Of a DNA stretch of 64,000 bases, positions 11,869 to 23,341 are shown piece after piece. Location of the stretch: NCBI GenBank assembly GCA_944989445.1, contig CALYLW010000971.1:162599-226598 (forward strand), read 5' to 3'. The stretch comes from Ampullaceana balthica. Its lineage: Eukaryota; Mollusca; Gastropoda; Lymnaeidae. Position 1 is the stretch's first letter, and each line of letters opens with the position of its first letter. Both the position numbers and the translations under genes were made by a program. The notes under the pieces were generated by a model. It was given only the letters and a program-made list of their open reading frames with translations. It was not told where the DNA came from and did not search any database.

Positions 11869-11870
11869 AT
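11824..11870. repeat. (TA)n/(TG)n microsatellite
   Basis: Pure ta run followed by a short tg run, directly after the Helitron-like 3' end. Confidence 0.9.
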
Positions 11871-12582
11871 TAGGAAATTTAAAACTAGTGTCAGTATCAG
11901 CTGACTACTCACTAGAATTATTGTCTGAAGTGAAACGAATTTTCATTGATCAAGACAGATATGTTCGGTTGTTGAAATAATTAAAATTTGAAAATATGGT
12001 TTTCTGCACGCCTTGAATTCAGTTCTAACGTCATTTAAAGTTTAACAACAATTAGTACATTCAGTGAGTCATTAAAACAGCTGACATGTCTTTAGTTCAC
12101 GTTGTTATCTGGGCCAAGGTCTGAGCTTTTAGTTCAAACATGATTCACGGATGTCAAGGATAAATATCATGTTTTAATTTGATTGATTGGTCCATTTCAG
12201 TGGGGACGAACATGTGGCACGCGTGCCACAGTCGGCACGAAGAGCCCCATCAGCCGACACGCGACTAAAATAACACTTCTTTAATCAATAATGACAATAA
12301 AATTAAACAATGTCATTTCAATAAGTGTTTTAGTCTATTCTTGAACGTTTCACTTACTTATTTGTTTTCGAACTTGATGAAGCTGAACGGAAGGTGTTTA
12401 TTGAAGGTGAAATAAATTGAGGAATTATAATTTCCAGAAAGTTGATCTTTGAAACTATCTTTCTAAAACATACGACAGCCATATTTCAAATGTCACTGTG
12501 CTTGGCAAAACATAGTAGACTGCTCTCCGATGGGGATTTACTAGAAAACGAGGTCATGTTATCTTGAAGTAATTCCGTTTAC

Positions 12583-12675
12583 TTTTGGGGCGCTGTGGTC
12601 GAGTGGAAGCGCGCTCGACTGGCGTACTGATGGTCACGGGTTCGAAGCCTTGTGAAGGCAAGGATTTGTTGCCGG
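12583..12675 (+). mobile_element. SINE, 5' part (tRNA-like head)
   Basis: The head resembles a tRNA-Leu/Ser type gene: A-box-like TGGTCGAGTGGAAG and B-box GGTTCGAAGCC (12640s), the internal RNA polymerase III promoter arrangement of tRNA-derived SINEs. The body is cut at about 12675 by the transposon 12676-15781 and resumes at 15782. The head is not a functional tRNA, since it lacks a proper acceptor pairing. Confidence 0.75.
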
Positions 12676-13230
12676 TGTAACAGGCCAGATTAAACCCCTG
12701 ACCAGAATATACCCGGGTATAATCTGGCCTAGGCCAGAATATACCCCCGGGATTAAACTGGCCTAGGCCAGAATATACCCCCTCAGGCCAGAATATACCT
12801 TTTTGACAACATGGGGATATATAGTAAAAAATGGATGAATGACTTTTTAGACTTTCTCTTCATGTTTTAGCTCTGTCAAAGAAATTATACTCTTTTCTTA
12901 AGTAGCAAAATTGTTTTAATTAAAATAAAATTATAATTATAAAATATTTTACGATGAATGAAATTGAAAGGAGCATTACATTTTATTTGAAAATGGTGAT
13001 GTCGTTGTCGCGTTTTTAAAATATGAAATCTTATATAATTTCGACGATTCAAGATCAAAAGTTACAGTGTATGCAAATATATATGAAATCTGATTTGTTT
13101 TTTATTTTAATTTTATTTAACATTAACTTAATCAAGACTACATAATTATTTTTTAAAAAAAAAGTTACGAGTGGTTTTATTTGTTGCTTTTCAAGCGCGT
13201 GCGAACACTTTGGATTCCTTACCATGATCT

Positions 13231-14010
13231 TATTTTATCATTTACAGCCTTCTATACAGATAATCATTACGTCCTACGCTTATCATTGGTTTATATCTAG
13301 TTTTGAATTTGTATTAGAGTTTTAAATGTTGATAGTGTTAGTTTCAAATGTTGATAGTGTTGGTTTTAAATGTTGATAGAGTTGGTTTTAAATGTTGATA
13401 GTGTTAGTTTTTACTGTTGATAGAGTTGGTTTTAAATGTTGATAGTGTTAGTTTTAAATGTTGATAGAGTTAGTTTTAAATGTTGATAGTGTTAGTTTTT
13501 ACTGTTGATAGAATTGGTTTTAAATGTTGATAGTGTTAGTTTTTACTGTTGATAGTGTTAGTTTTAAATGTTGATAGTGTTAGTTTCAAATGTTGATAGT
13601 GTTGGTTTTAAATGTTGATAATATTAGTTTTTACTGTTGATAGAGTTGGTTTTAAATGTTGATAGTGTTAGTTTTAAATTTTGATGGTGTTGGTTTTAAA
13701 TGTTGATAGAGTTGGTTTTAAATGTTGATGGTGTTGTTTTAAATGTTGATAGTGTTGGTTTTAAATGTTGATAGTGTTGGTTTTAAATGTTGATAGAGTT
13801 GGTTTTAAATGTTGATAGAGTTGGTTTTAAATGTTAATAGTGTGAGTTTTTACTGTTGATAGAGTTGGTTTTAAATGTTGATAGTGTTAGTTTTAAATGT
13901 TGATAGTGTTGGTTTTAAATGTTGATAGAGTTAGTTTTTACTGTTGATAGAGTTGGTTCTAAATGCTGATAGTGTTGGTTTTCCTGGTTTCCTCAGCCAA
14001 GCCATTCCCC
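13231..14010 (-). mobile_element. LINE 3' end fragment, internally expanded
   Basis: Positions 13240-13330 match the 3' end of the LINE at 26946-27800 (cttctatacag, tacgtcctacgcttatca, ggttta..tctagttttg, tattagagttttaaatgttg). Positions 13960-14010 match the next part of that LINE (gttggttttcctgg, cctcag, ccattcc). Between them, where the other copy has a single 'ttttaaatgttgataaagtgttgg', this copy has ~30 tandem units. The fragment lies inside the 3.1-kb transposon. Confidence 0.7.
13313..13980. repeat. 22-bp minisatellite, about 30 copies
   Basis: The unit is gttggttttaaatgttgata plus gt (22 bp). Frequent variants have gttag for gttgg, gagtt for gtgtt, and 'tttttactgttgatag'. Two main unit types alternate irregularly, so the array grew by multi-unit duplications. 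Confidence 0.92.
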
Positions 14011-14026
14011 ACTTTGATTCAAGTTG

Positions 14027-14165
14027 TCATGTAATTGTTATGTAGTTGTTATGTAGTTGTCATGTAGTTGTTATGTAGTTGTCATGTAGATGTTATGTAA
14101 TTGTCATGTATTTGTTATGTAGTTGTCATGTAGTTGTCATGTAGTTGTCATGTAGTTGTTATGTA
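14027..14165. repeat. 11-bp minisatellite
   Basis: About 12 units of tgttatgtagt and tgtcatgtagt. It directly follows the 22-bp array and the LINE fragment. Confidence 0.9.
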
Positions 14166-14545
14166 TTGCCAGTGTTCACGTGTTGAATTACTTTATCTGT
14201 GAGGAGGATGTGGTTGTCCTCTGTTCCTGTCAGAATGTAGCTTATGGCCCTGAAGTAACCTTCCCTCCCCCTTTTAATATGTACACCTTGGTTGTTCAAG
14301 ATCTCGAATGCGGCCATAATATACAAACTTGTCAAAAGTAATGCCAAGAGTTTTGCTAAGACGCTTTCTTCTTGAAATTGTTAGTGGGTCAAAAGTCCTA
14401 AACTGCATTTGTTTTGAGACAGGTTGTATCACAATGATATCTGTTTCTTCACCTCTGCTTTCTTGTTCCTTTTGTTGTATGCTCCCATTGACATTACCTT
14501 TAACAGAGTCATCAGGGAACTGATTGGGTGAAGAAACCTGTTAAT
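14159..14545 (-). pseudogene. OTU-like protein remnant of a transposon
   Basis: Two overlapping minus-strand frames. The upstream one (about 14542-14275) is open for ~89 codons, with RRKRLSKTLGITFDKFVYYG. The other (14347-14159) has GYFRAISYILTGTEDNH. The second resembles the OTU cysteine-protease-like core (GDGNCxFRAIS...G....H) carried by some eukaryotic transposons and related unnamed proteins. The catalytic Asp and Cys region is altered here (REGYF in place of DGNCF), and a frameshift joins the two frames. It is most likely a dead part of the 3.1-kb element, or of an older one inside it. Confidence 0.5.
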
Positions 14546-15781
14546 TGCTGTAAACTTTTACGCTACTGATATTGTAGGTGTTTCTTAGTATTTTGTCAGT
14601 CGATATATTATTTAGCTACACTCTTCCCTTGTTTAATGATTCTACCACGAGGTAGGGACCAATCCATCAGGGTTTCATGATTTATATGTACGCCATTCAA
14701 AAGAAATTAGGCTGGTTTAAAATAAAATAATAGGGCGCGACGAGATCAGAAGTTCTTTTGAATACAGATTAAACGGAATGCAATCCGTGCTTCATAACAA
14801 TAGATAAATGCATGGAAAGCGGAAATTCCAACATTGACGAAATCCAATAAGGATGACCATATTGTTTTAAGGGTAACACAGGTAAAAATGAATTGCGCTG
14901 ATTTAAAAAATAACAATAATTTGCGCTACTGGAACAAAGGTTTCTTTTGAATGTCTTAAGACGCCGCAAAGGCAAACCGAATTACAGATAAAGGTTCGGA
15001 AATACGACAAGCAACATTGGGGAAGTCAAACGATGTTTCCCACACTTTAGTCGGCCTATTCTTTTAACTATTTTGCAGATCAGTGTATATTCTGATAGCT
15101 TTTTTAAAAAGGGAAAGCGCCATGATATGTTTATTTCAAAAACAAAATGAAGATATCCCTATACCGTGGTTGCCAGTAACATTTAAAATGTATGCGAGGA
15201 AAAAAACATTCATGCATAATTTAATTCATTACTTTAAAAAAATCATTATTGCCATACTCAAATAATTAAACAAAAATGATTTGATTAATAGGCAAGGTAC
15301 ACGAAAAAAAATATTCGCAAGTGTTTGAAAAGCTACAACTATAGTCCCTATCCCGCTTAAATCATTTTAAAAAAAAATAAACAAGTCATGTATTGTTTGA
15401 ATTATTCAACTTTAAAATTAAAAGGAAAACGCTGATTCCATCTAGACTCGTGTAGACTGTAACTTTAGATAAAAGGTTACCGTCCTATCAGACATCGTAA
15501 TAAAAGAAATTATTTTATTATTGTTATTTTATTATTAATAAAACATCTTTCCTACTTTAGAAATGAGTTTAACTTCTCTGACATAGCTAAAACTCTAATA
15601 GAATGTCTATATAGTCATTCAGTCATTTTTTACTATATATCCTCATGTTGTCAAAGGGGTATATTCTGGCCTGGGGGGCTATAATCTGGCCTAGGCCAGT
15701 TTAACCCCCGGGGTATATTCTGGCCTAGGCAAGTTTATACCCGGGTATATTCTGGTCGGGGGTTTAATCTGGCCTGTTACA

Positions 15782-15986
15782 CTGGGCCTAGGGCGTCCCT
15801 GAGTCACCATGCTCCGAATGGGTACCTAACACTACGGTAGTTAGGCGGCTGGGTAATGCGTGAAGCCCAAAAAGACGGACCTGTGAACGCTGCATCACTT
15901 GCAAACAGATCATCTGTCATGGTCTGTGGACGCAATTATCTTCTGCATAGAAGGAGCGTCTGTATAGATAAGATAAGATAAGATAC
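15782..15986 (+). mobile_element. SINE, 3' part with gataa tail
   Basis: Continues the SINE begun at 12583. The body includes 'gggtacctaacac' and 'cctgtgaacgctgcatcac', and the end is ggacgcaattatcttctgca followed by tagaaggagcgtctgta and (gataa)n. The last ~45 bp match the 3' end of the LINE at 26946, so that LINE is the likely source of the reverse transcriptase that mobilised this SINE. Confidence 0.78.
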
Positions 15987-16530
15987 ATGACTTTCCAAAT
16001 AAGGACAAAATTAAACAAGTCATCGCTGAGATTCCACTTAGTAGAAATAGTGTTACAGATCTAGTCCTGCGGAAGGCAATTGATATTAGTCAGTAGCTCA
16101 CAACTATATGACTTACAAAAGGCAGCCTGTTACTCAATGTGTCGAGATGAGAGTACATCTATAAATAACCATGCAAAAGCTTTTTAATAGCGTTTTGCTG
16201 TTGGTGATACGCTGAGAGAAGTGCTGCTAAAATTGACATCTTTTCCCCGAAAAAACCCCAGTAAAATCAGTACAAGTAAAACTTTAAAAAAGTGTAAAAA
16301 AAAAGATTTCTTCAATACATATCATATTAATTGTTCATAAAAATGTCTGTACTTGTCTCGAACAGCAAACTAAGGAAATAAACGTTTGAAAAGGATAACT
16401 ATGATTAAAATAAGTTTTGTCTAGCCTATTGATAGTATGAACGGTATTCTAGTGTATAAAGGAACAATGTTAACGTGAGAGGAATCGTTAATTTAAAAAA
16501 CATAATAATAACACCTTTTTATTTTTAAAT
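15987..16530. other. Unassigned stretch
   Basis: No exon, RNA gene or element boundary could be supported here. Confidence 0.5.
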
Positions 16531-16539
16531 CCCTTATAT

Positions 16540-17295
16540 TAACTTCGCGGCCGTCTCTGTCTGTCTGTCGTCATCTCATCATCTCATGGGATGGTCGGGC
16601 GGGCGGAAAAACAAAAGTCGAAAATGACCCACTTCCCGTAATTCGATCGAGTTGAAATTTGGCACACGGACCCGTCTAACCTAACAATGCATCGTTTCAA
16701 AATTTCAGATCGATCGAACGTACCGTAATTAAATTAATGCATTTTTAGTTTATCTATATAAACTATATGTAGAGGTCGCTATCGTTTACATTTTACGGGT
16801 CACTTGACTTCAGGCCAGCCACCGGTGTGAACACATCTCGTGCTTAAACCAGGTAAACAGGCGTGCTTTTGATTACATTTGGCGTGTCACGGTGAGGTCG
16901 GCCCAGCGAGCGGGGACAAGACCTTTCCCCTCTCCCACCCCCCACCCCCCTTTTTTGGGTTAAAAGCAAAAGGGATTAAAGACAGATTCAGTCTGTAAAT
17001 ATTTGTAAATACTTTAAGTTCTGTCTCATATATAAGGGATTTATAGTCAAAAACTTTGTTTTTACGGGTTTGTTTTATTTAAAATCCTTCATATTAACTC
17101 GTGGTGTCTGTTTGAGCCCTTGCTTGCTTGTCGAAAAAACTTTGGATCGATTTTTAACCCACTTTCTCTTAAGCTAGCAAGCTGAAATTTTGCAGGCAGA
17201 CTCATGCCGATGATAAAAACGATGTATCAAAATTTCAAATTGATCGCATGTACTGTCATTAAATTATTGAATTTTTAGATTAATTTATTTATCTC
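16540..17295 (+). repeat. Two diverged copies of an interspersed repeat
   Basis: Copy 1 (about 16545-16760) and copy 2 (about 17085-17290) share a 'gtctgt' start, 'aaa..tcga..atgacccac/ttaacccac', 'ttgaaatttggca/ctgaaattttgca' and 'tttcaaaatttca'. They also share 'gatcg(a/c)..gtac.gt.attaaatta'. Between them are GC-rich stretches including a poly-C run at 16925-16955. The family is not recognised and no coding region is seen. Confidence 0.5.
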
Positions 17296-17337
17296 TATGT
17301 AGATCTATAATGTTAATTTTTGAGATAGAGTGTCGCG

Positions 17338-17541
17338 GTGCGTATTATATTGAACGACATTTTTAGTACTTTCCTGTTGCGCGCTTTGGTGCGTATTATA
17401 TTGATGTTACTTTTTTATAAATATATTCCCGATCGGTGCGCATTGTATTAAACATGTTTTACGAGACATAACTAAAATTTTGTATTTTTGGCTTGTCTTA
17501 CGCTGCGTATTATAATGAACATTCTTTTTAGTTATGTCTCG
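17338..17541. repeat. Recurring GCGTATTATATTGA motif and an 18-bp inverted repeat
   Basis: The motif g(t/c)gcgtattatattga occurs near 17339, 17389, 17436 (degenerate) and 17503. An inverted repeat, ACGAGACATAACTAAAA at 17461-17477 with its complement at 17524-17541, encloses the last copy. The regular recurrence and hairpin suggest the end of a transposon, not host regulatory DNA. Confidence 0.6.
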
Positions 17542-18003
17542 TATTTAAAGGATTTATAGTAAAAAAATTCCTGTTTACGTTTTTTTTAAAAATTTTATGT
17601 TTGTTTACAAAGAATTTATTACGATATACATTTACTTTTTATAAATGGTTAACAATGATGGCTTCAACAACTTTGTATCCATTCAGGCTTCTTAATTTTT
17701 TATTTTTTTTTATTTTGACGTATTAGTGGCCTTCTAATAATAACGATGTCTACTAATTATAAAGAGATTGATAAATTATATTTTGGAAATATTGATTTCC
17801 TTCTTTTTGTGGTAATCTGTATAAGAATTCAAAATCTTCTTATTTTTTTTAATTTCATAGCAAACAGCTGCAATAGGATGTTTTATTATTTTTTAAATAC
17901 GAGACTAAAATCAAAATACGTGTTTGGAACACACACCGATAGATTATGTTTGTTCCTTCACTTGACTCGTCCTTCTCCCACTTCTGTTCCGATCTTAAAA
18001 AAG

Positions 18004-18611
18004 TAGGGCTGCGGAAATTAACGATTAATTTCTCGATTAATCGTTTAAAATGTTTATGGATTAAAATTATTTTAATCGATAAAAATTCGATTAAAATTAA
18101 AGAAAATATTTATAATATTTTTAATTTTTTAAATTAATAAATAATTTATTATTAATCATTAAAATTAATATATATATTTTTTTTACGTACAAACTTCTCA
18201 CGCGTAATATTGTAATTTATTTTATTATATTATGTGGACCGGCAGACGTCAACTAAAAATGGCTAACAGCATCAGAGCAGTTAAATTTAAACATATAACT
18301 AGAAAGTTGAGTAAAAAATTTTGTTTTTAAGCAAACTGCGGATGGCAAAGTCTAAGATGGTGAAAAGGTTTACTATGATCACTGTCATAAACAATCCTCT
18401 TTTAAAGGATCAAATACATCGCTGACGTACCACCTTCAGCACAAACATCCAATCAAGTATCAACACATTGTCATTGTCATAAAATTTACTTCAAAATATT
18501 CTTAATTTTCAATGTCCGTGAGAAATGTTCAGTTTAATGACGTCATAAATTTCTATTTTCTAATCGATAATTTTTCAAAAGTTAACGATTAAATTTAAAT
18601 TAACAGCCCTA
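18004..18611 (+). mobile_element. Non-autonomous hAT element with BED-finger remnant
   Basis: The termini are TAGGGCTGCGGAAATTAACG on the left and ...TTAACAGCCCTA on the right. A perfect 8-bp target duplication, taaaaaag, flanks it (17996-18003 and 18612-18619), as expected for hAT. In the middle (about 18365-18470) a plus-strand frame encodes HCHKQSSFKGSNTSLTYHLQ then HKHP, resembling the second half of a BED zinc finger. It is therefore a shrunken copy of a BED-type hAT transposon. Confidence 0.8.
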
Positions 18612-19484
18612 TAAAAAAGATAAATTGTGAAAGTCTAAACTAGGAAACTTCTTTGACACATGATTTGTATTTTAATTTGTCAACAACTGGTTTGAGAGGG
18701 TTAAGATAAAATTCTACTTATTGTTTAATTTTTTATTTTTATTTTTCAAATTTGACTTTTTGTGTTGTTTAATTTTACACTTAAAGTTGTATTGAACTAA
18801 AATATGAATAAAAATTAAAGAGACAAAAAAAATAATTAAAATAATAACCTGTAAGATCAAATTTTAAAAAAATATGTTTCTTCCAATTACAAAAAAAAAT
18901 AAATAAATAAAACTGAAAATATTGACTATAAACGTTTTGTTTATAAATCATAAAAATGAGACTGCAATAATAAGGAAAAGAAGACCTAAATCAATAAGGT
19001 TTGCTAAAGATACTATCTTTTTAGTTATTTCTTTTTTTGGCTTTTTTTTTAAATTTTATTTACACCAAAATAGTAATGTATTTTTTAAAATTTTATTTAT
19101 TATTATTTTTTTTTGTGTTGTGCGTTTTTATGGTTTTGTATGAACTCGTCCTTTAGCAGCATTGTTTATTAACTTGTGTTTTTTTACTTGATTAAATAAA
19201 ATATTTGATGCTCAGCATTCATTTTTGCTTACCTAAATGTTTTAACCAATAAATGTATTTTAAATTATCAGGAAAATGCTTTTTTAAAACACAATTATTT
19301 TTGGGGGTATGTTCAAATATTTTTGAATGTATTTCCAAAATTAAAAAAAAAGTTGTACCATTAAAGTTTTTGCTAAATCATATGTACGTATAAATAAATA
19401 TACGCCTATTTTATAACAATGTGTCATCTGTAAGAAAAATAAAAATTAAAAAATAAAAATAGCCCATTACCACTGATTCAAGGG

Positions 19485-19680
19485 GCTTACTCTCGTGCCT
19501 AGATGGTGTAACTGAGTAAAGTCATCTCCGAATAGGTACCTGGCATTGCTTAGGTAAAGTAAGGACGGATGAGTAGTGTGCTATCCACAAATTTCACTCG
19601 TATGATGTTTCTATGGAAACTAAGGCATACATATTCCCTTGCCCCATAGGCTATCGTGGTTTTAAAAGTGACTTTTGTCT
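19485..19680 (+). mobile_element. SINE body fragment
   Basis: Contains 'gaataggtacctggcattgc' followed by 'ttaggtaaagtaaggacgg' and a 'ccttgccccataggctatcgtgg' end. This matches the common molluscan SINE body (ggtacctgacatt...aaagtaagggcgg...gccccatagatcgc). The tRNA-like head is missing or too decayed to see. Confidence 0.55.
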
Positions 19681-22600
19681 TTACTTTCAAGGCTCTTTTT
19701 TAAGCTGGGTAAGAAATAATTTTTAACACGCCTTTTCACCAAGATCAGCTTTTGAACTCAATAATCTTCTGTAAGGAATGAGTGCCTGTAGCAGATGAGA
19801 CTTTTAAAACTTGTTATGTCATGAGTAAAACGTTTTTTTTTAAAGTAAAAGGGCAACAAATAAACAAATCAAAAAACAAAAACAACGTAACATAAAAACT
19901 CTTCTTTTTATCAAAAGTGTGTACTTAGTAAATGGAATTCCATGCAAATAAAGATTTTTGGAATTTTAATATCATAATATTCAAGCAGTGTAAACAATTG
20001 TATATACATTTTTTTTAAAAATGCGAAGCATAAATACATTCTTAACAGAAATGTTGAGATAATATTTATTTAAAAATAAAAAAAAAGAAAATGATTAAAC
20101 TTATTTGTAAAACATTAACGCTTAGCCATTAATAAAAGCTATTACAATAATTTCAATTAAATTCAGGGATAAAAATAAAGTTAAATGTATTTAAGATATA
20201 CATTTGATCTCTTGCAGAATATTTTACAAAAGCATATACTTCGTAAAGTTTAATTCATTTTTCTATTTATTTAGTCTTTTTTTTTCTTTTCATTTTTTAA
20301 AAACATATAGAAATAAAGATTACTTTTAAAACAACTTTTACATGCCATATCTATTAAACAAAAAATAAGCAAAGCAACAGCAATAACAACTAAAATACGT
20401 ATAATTTTACAGAAAAAAATCTGTTAAATATTGAAATTGAAAAAGGTGTAGTATTTTGTAAAAAAGAACTATGCCAAGTATAACTAATACCTTACTTATA
20501 CAATAAAATAAAAGGTTGATCGTTTTTTATCTCCAAATGCAATACGAGCATTCAGCTCTTGCAATCATTTTTTTGCAAAACGAATATAATAAATTCAAAT
20601 GTAAAAAATTAACTGTAGGTATTGCATTTCGTATTTGCGTGTATATTTAAATATTTGCCATTAATTGCATCACAAATTACAAACGATTAACAGACGATAA
20701 CATATATCATTTTAAGTGAAAATCTAAATATATTCATTAAAAATAGATTTAAAAAAATATCACACAAGAAGCATGATTTAAAAAAAAATAGTTCTTACTT
20801 AAATAAATCAAATTTGAAGATGGAACACTGCTAAATTATTTTGTTTGGTAGACGTGACGCCAAGTAAGTTTAAATGCCCGATTGCTGATCGTCTTTAATA
20901 ATTGGATCAAACAAAATGTTTGCTGAATTGAATATCTACATAATATTACAGAATATGTATGATTGGAAGAATGCATTGAAAAAAAAACAAGCAAATAAAT
21001 TTACATTAAAATAAATAAGATTTTGATTTATAACGATATGATTATAGTAATCTTTTGTATACGAAATATGAAGTTCTTATACATTTGAAATTTAAGTGTT
21101 GATATTGCTAGTTAAAAATTGCGTCTCTGATATAATACTTTTTTAATATCTCTAATGGTAAAATGCCAATTATCTTTGCGGAGAAAAACAAATTAAAAAA
21201 AAATTAAATTACATTATATTAAAATTTAAAAAAAAATTAAAAAAAAATATATATATACATTTATTTTTTTTTAACTCCTCTTTCGGCACTTATGTGTTCT
21301 TTCACATTCAAGGGATAATTTCTCCCTCTATACAATGATTAACAAGTTATTTATAAAAATAATTTCACTTGGAAATTAAAGTAGTTTATAAATAAAAACA
21401 TTAATTTATCAGTTTCATTCTTTGGAAGCCTATTCATTTAAAACGAGGAGACATACATGAAAAAAAGTTCCAATGTTATGTCCTAGTAAATTTAGCGTAA
21501 AGCTATATCTATGTCCTTTAATTAATCTCAAAAACATTTGTTTTGCGATCATTTTTATATTTTTAGGGTCCAAAAAATAGATCATCGATTGTTTTTGTTC
21601 AATTTTGATCATTTATTTCAAAGTCAAAAGTTTTTAAAAATATTTTTTATGTTCAATTACTTTTATTGAATGTAGCTGTTACTTGCGAATCATGTTTTTA
21701 TTTTATTTTTATTCTGTAAATAACCAAAAGGACAGTATATAATTTAAAATACAGTGGAATGAATAAAGTATTCTCAACTGCATGCAATTTTTTAAAATTT
21801 AAACAAAACAAAATATTTTAATATTTTTTGTTGTTGCTTATTTATTTGTTTATAATTTTTTAAAAAATAAATTAATTAAATAAATGTATTTGAATATGAA
21901 GAAAATGATTTAAAAAAGGGACGTTTCGAATATTGTTTGGTAATTATTTCAACTACTATGTGCTTCTGAAATATTAGCCAAGATTTTTATCATTTTTTTC
22001 TTTATTTAGAAATATTATTATTGCCTCTGTTGTAGTGAAAATTTTGTATTTGTCACCTGTCCATCATAGAGGGACGATCCGTTGTCTATGTCCCTCTGCC
22101 CCCTTACTTTCTCGTGTACATTTTAAGCATGTTAAAATATCTTAAAGAATGATTTTTTTTTCAATTTTAAATGAATGTTTCAATTATATTATATATTTAA
22201 AAGCAGGTCATTGTTCAGAAAAAAATAAAATAAAAGAGGACACAAAAAAATGGTCCTTTCTCGGAACACAAAACACTGTTTTTTTTTCCTGATTTAGATA
22301 CTTAAATAAAATTAAATTAAAGTTACACAATTTGATTGTCTTCGTAATGAAGTGGAAGATATGTTGTATAGACCGCCGTTAAATACTTTTAAGACATTTC
22401 CTAAATCAATTTTTTAAAATACATGTACTATTTTACTTTTAACAAAAAAAAATATTAAAAAAAACAACAAAAAAAAACAAACAAAAAAAACCAAAACAAC
22501 AACAACAAAAAAACTTTGAAAATAATACAATGGCAAGCGGATTAGTTTGACATGATATCAAAGGTAAGATTGCAATCGTTGCCAAAGTCAATACGAAAGA

Positions 22601-23107
22601 TACGAAATATTTTAAAATTGAATTGTATTTCTAACTCTCAAAACATAACATTTCGATTTAAAGGTAAGTTTCAACCTCATTTTACCGTATGCGAGACGTT
22701 AATTGACAAACATATTTTCGGTAGCTCACCAGTTTCTGAAATTTATTAAATGGAAGCATAAGTGGGAAATTGGAAACTTAAAATAAAAATAAAAAAAAAC
22801 AACACATTTTTGGTTTCCGCTTGCGTCGTGGACATATTGGTCTATTTAAAAATGTAGAAGTACATAACCAGAAATGAGATTTATATTTTACCGGTTATAT
22901 CGAATTCTCTTTCATATGTGTACAATTGTCCAGGCAATTTGTTCACGATATAAGAAACAACATTAAAATACAAGTTGATTTTTTTTTATCTCAAGTGATT
23001 TTCTTAAAGGTTGTTCAGGTGACCCTTACACGTATTTTTTTTCCTACTTTATATTTAAGACATCCCTAAATGGATATTCATTATTTAAATTAAAGGGTTA
23101 TCAAAAT
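19681..23107. other. AT-rich intergenic stretch, nothing recognised
   Basis: It lies between the end of the central receptor gene and the SINE fragment. AT-rich, with poly-A/T runs (for example 22440-22510). I looked for Ig-type exons that could supply an ectodomain for the cassette at 7371-9054 and found none. Confidence 0.55.
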
Positions 23108-23341
23108 CTAACGATTCTGTTGAATGTTTTGCTGCTCCTCGTACGTTCTGTTCGCCTCGTTCTGGGTCTCCTCATAGGTCACATCCGGTTTGGCGGCCGG
23201 TGGCGTGTAGTCGAGGTTGACGAACTCCATGGTCTCTCGGATCTCCTCGTGGATGACGCGCTCCGTCTTCTTGATGACCTGTGTGTTGCCTGTCGTGACG
23301 TAGACGACCCCGTCGTTGTCAGTGAATTGGTTGTTGTTGTT
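23108..23341 (-). CDS. Central IgSF receptor: last coding exon
   Basis: A phase-0 exon after the acceptor ttttacccctgtcag, open for 77 codons to TAG at 23110-23108. It encodes a polar, acidic tail starting NNNNQFTDNDGVVYVTTGNT, with further tyrosines in NLDYTPP, DVTYEET and NRTYEEQ. It is markedly GC-rich against AT-rich flanks. Its start parallels the last exon of the gene at 62568-62338 (SNGLIYVTVDHSQ), in the same phase, which supports paralogy. No enzymatic domain is present. Confidence 0.75.
   Translation of the reverse strand, partial: NNNNQFTDNDGVVYVTTGNTQVIKKTERVIHEEIRETMEFVNLDYTPPAAKPDVTYEETQNEANRTYEEQQNIQQNR

Larger units (their letters stand above)
12676..15781. mobile_element. 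3.1-kb DNA transposon with ~170-bp terminal inverted repeats
   Basis: The left end (TGTAACAGGCCAGATTAAAC...) and the inverse of the right end match for about 170 bp, through GACAACATG(G/A)GGATATATAG and AATG(G/A)(A/C)TGAATGACT. Within each terminus a 'ggccagaatatacccc' motif recurs about four times. A possible 4-bp target duplication is CCGG (12672-12675) and CTGG (15782-15785), consistent with one CpG decay. The element carries a LINE 3' fragment with two minisatellites and a minus-strand OTU-like remnant. I cannot assign a superfamily from the termini. Confidence 0.75.

Noticed and set aside
12200..12270. Palindromic gtggcacgcgtgccac considered as a transposon end
   Set aside because: No matching opposite terminus or target duplication could be found nearby.
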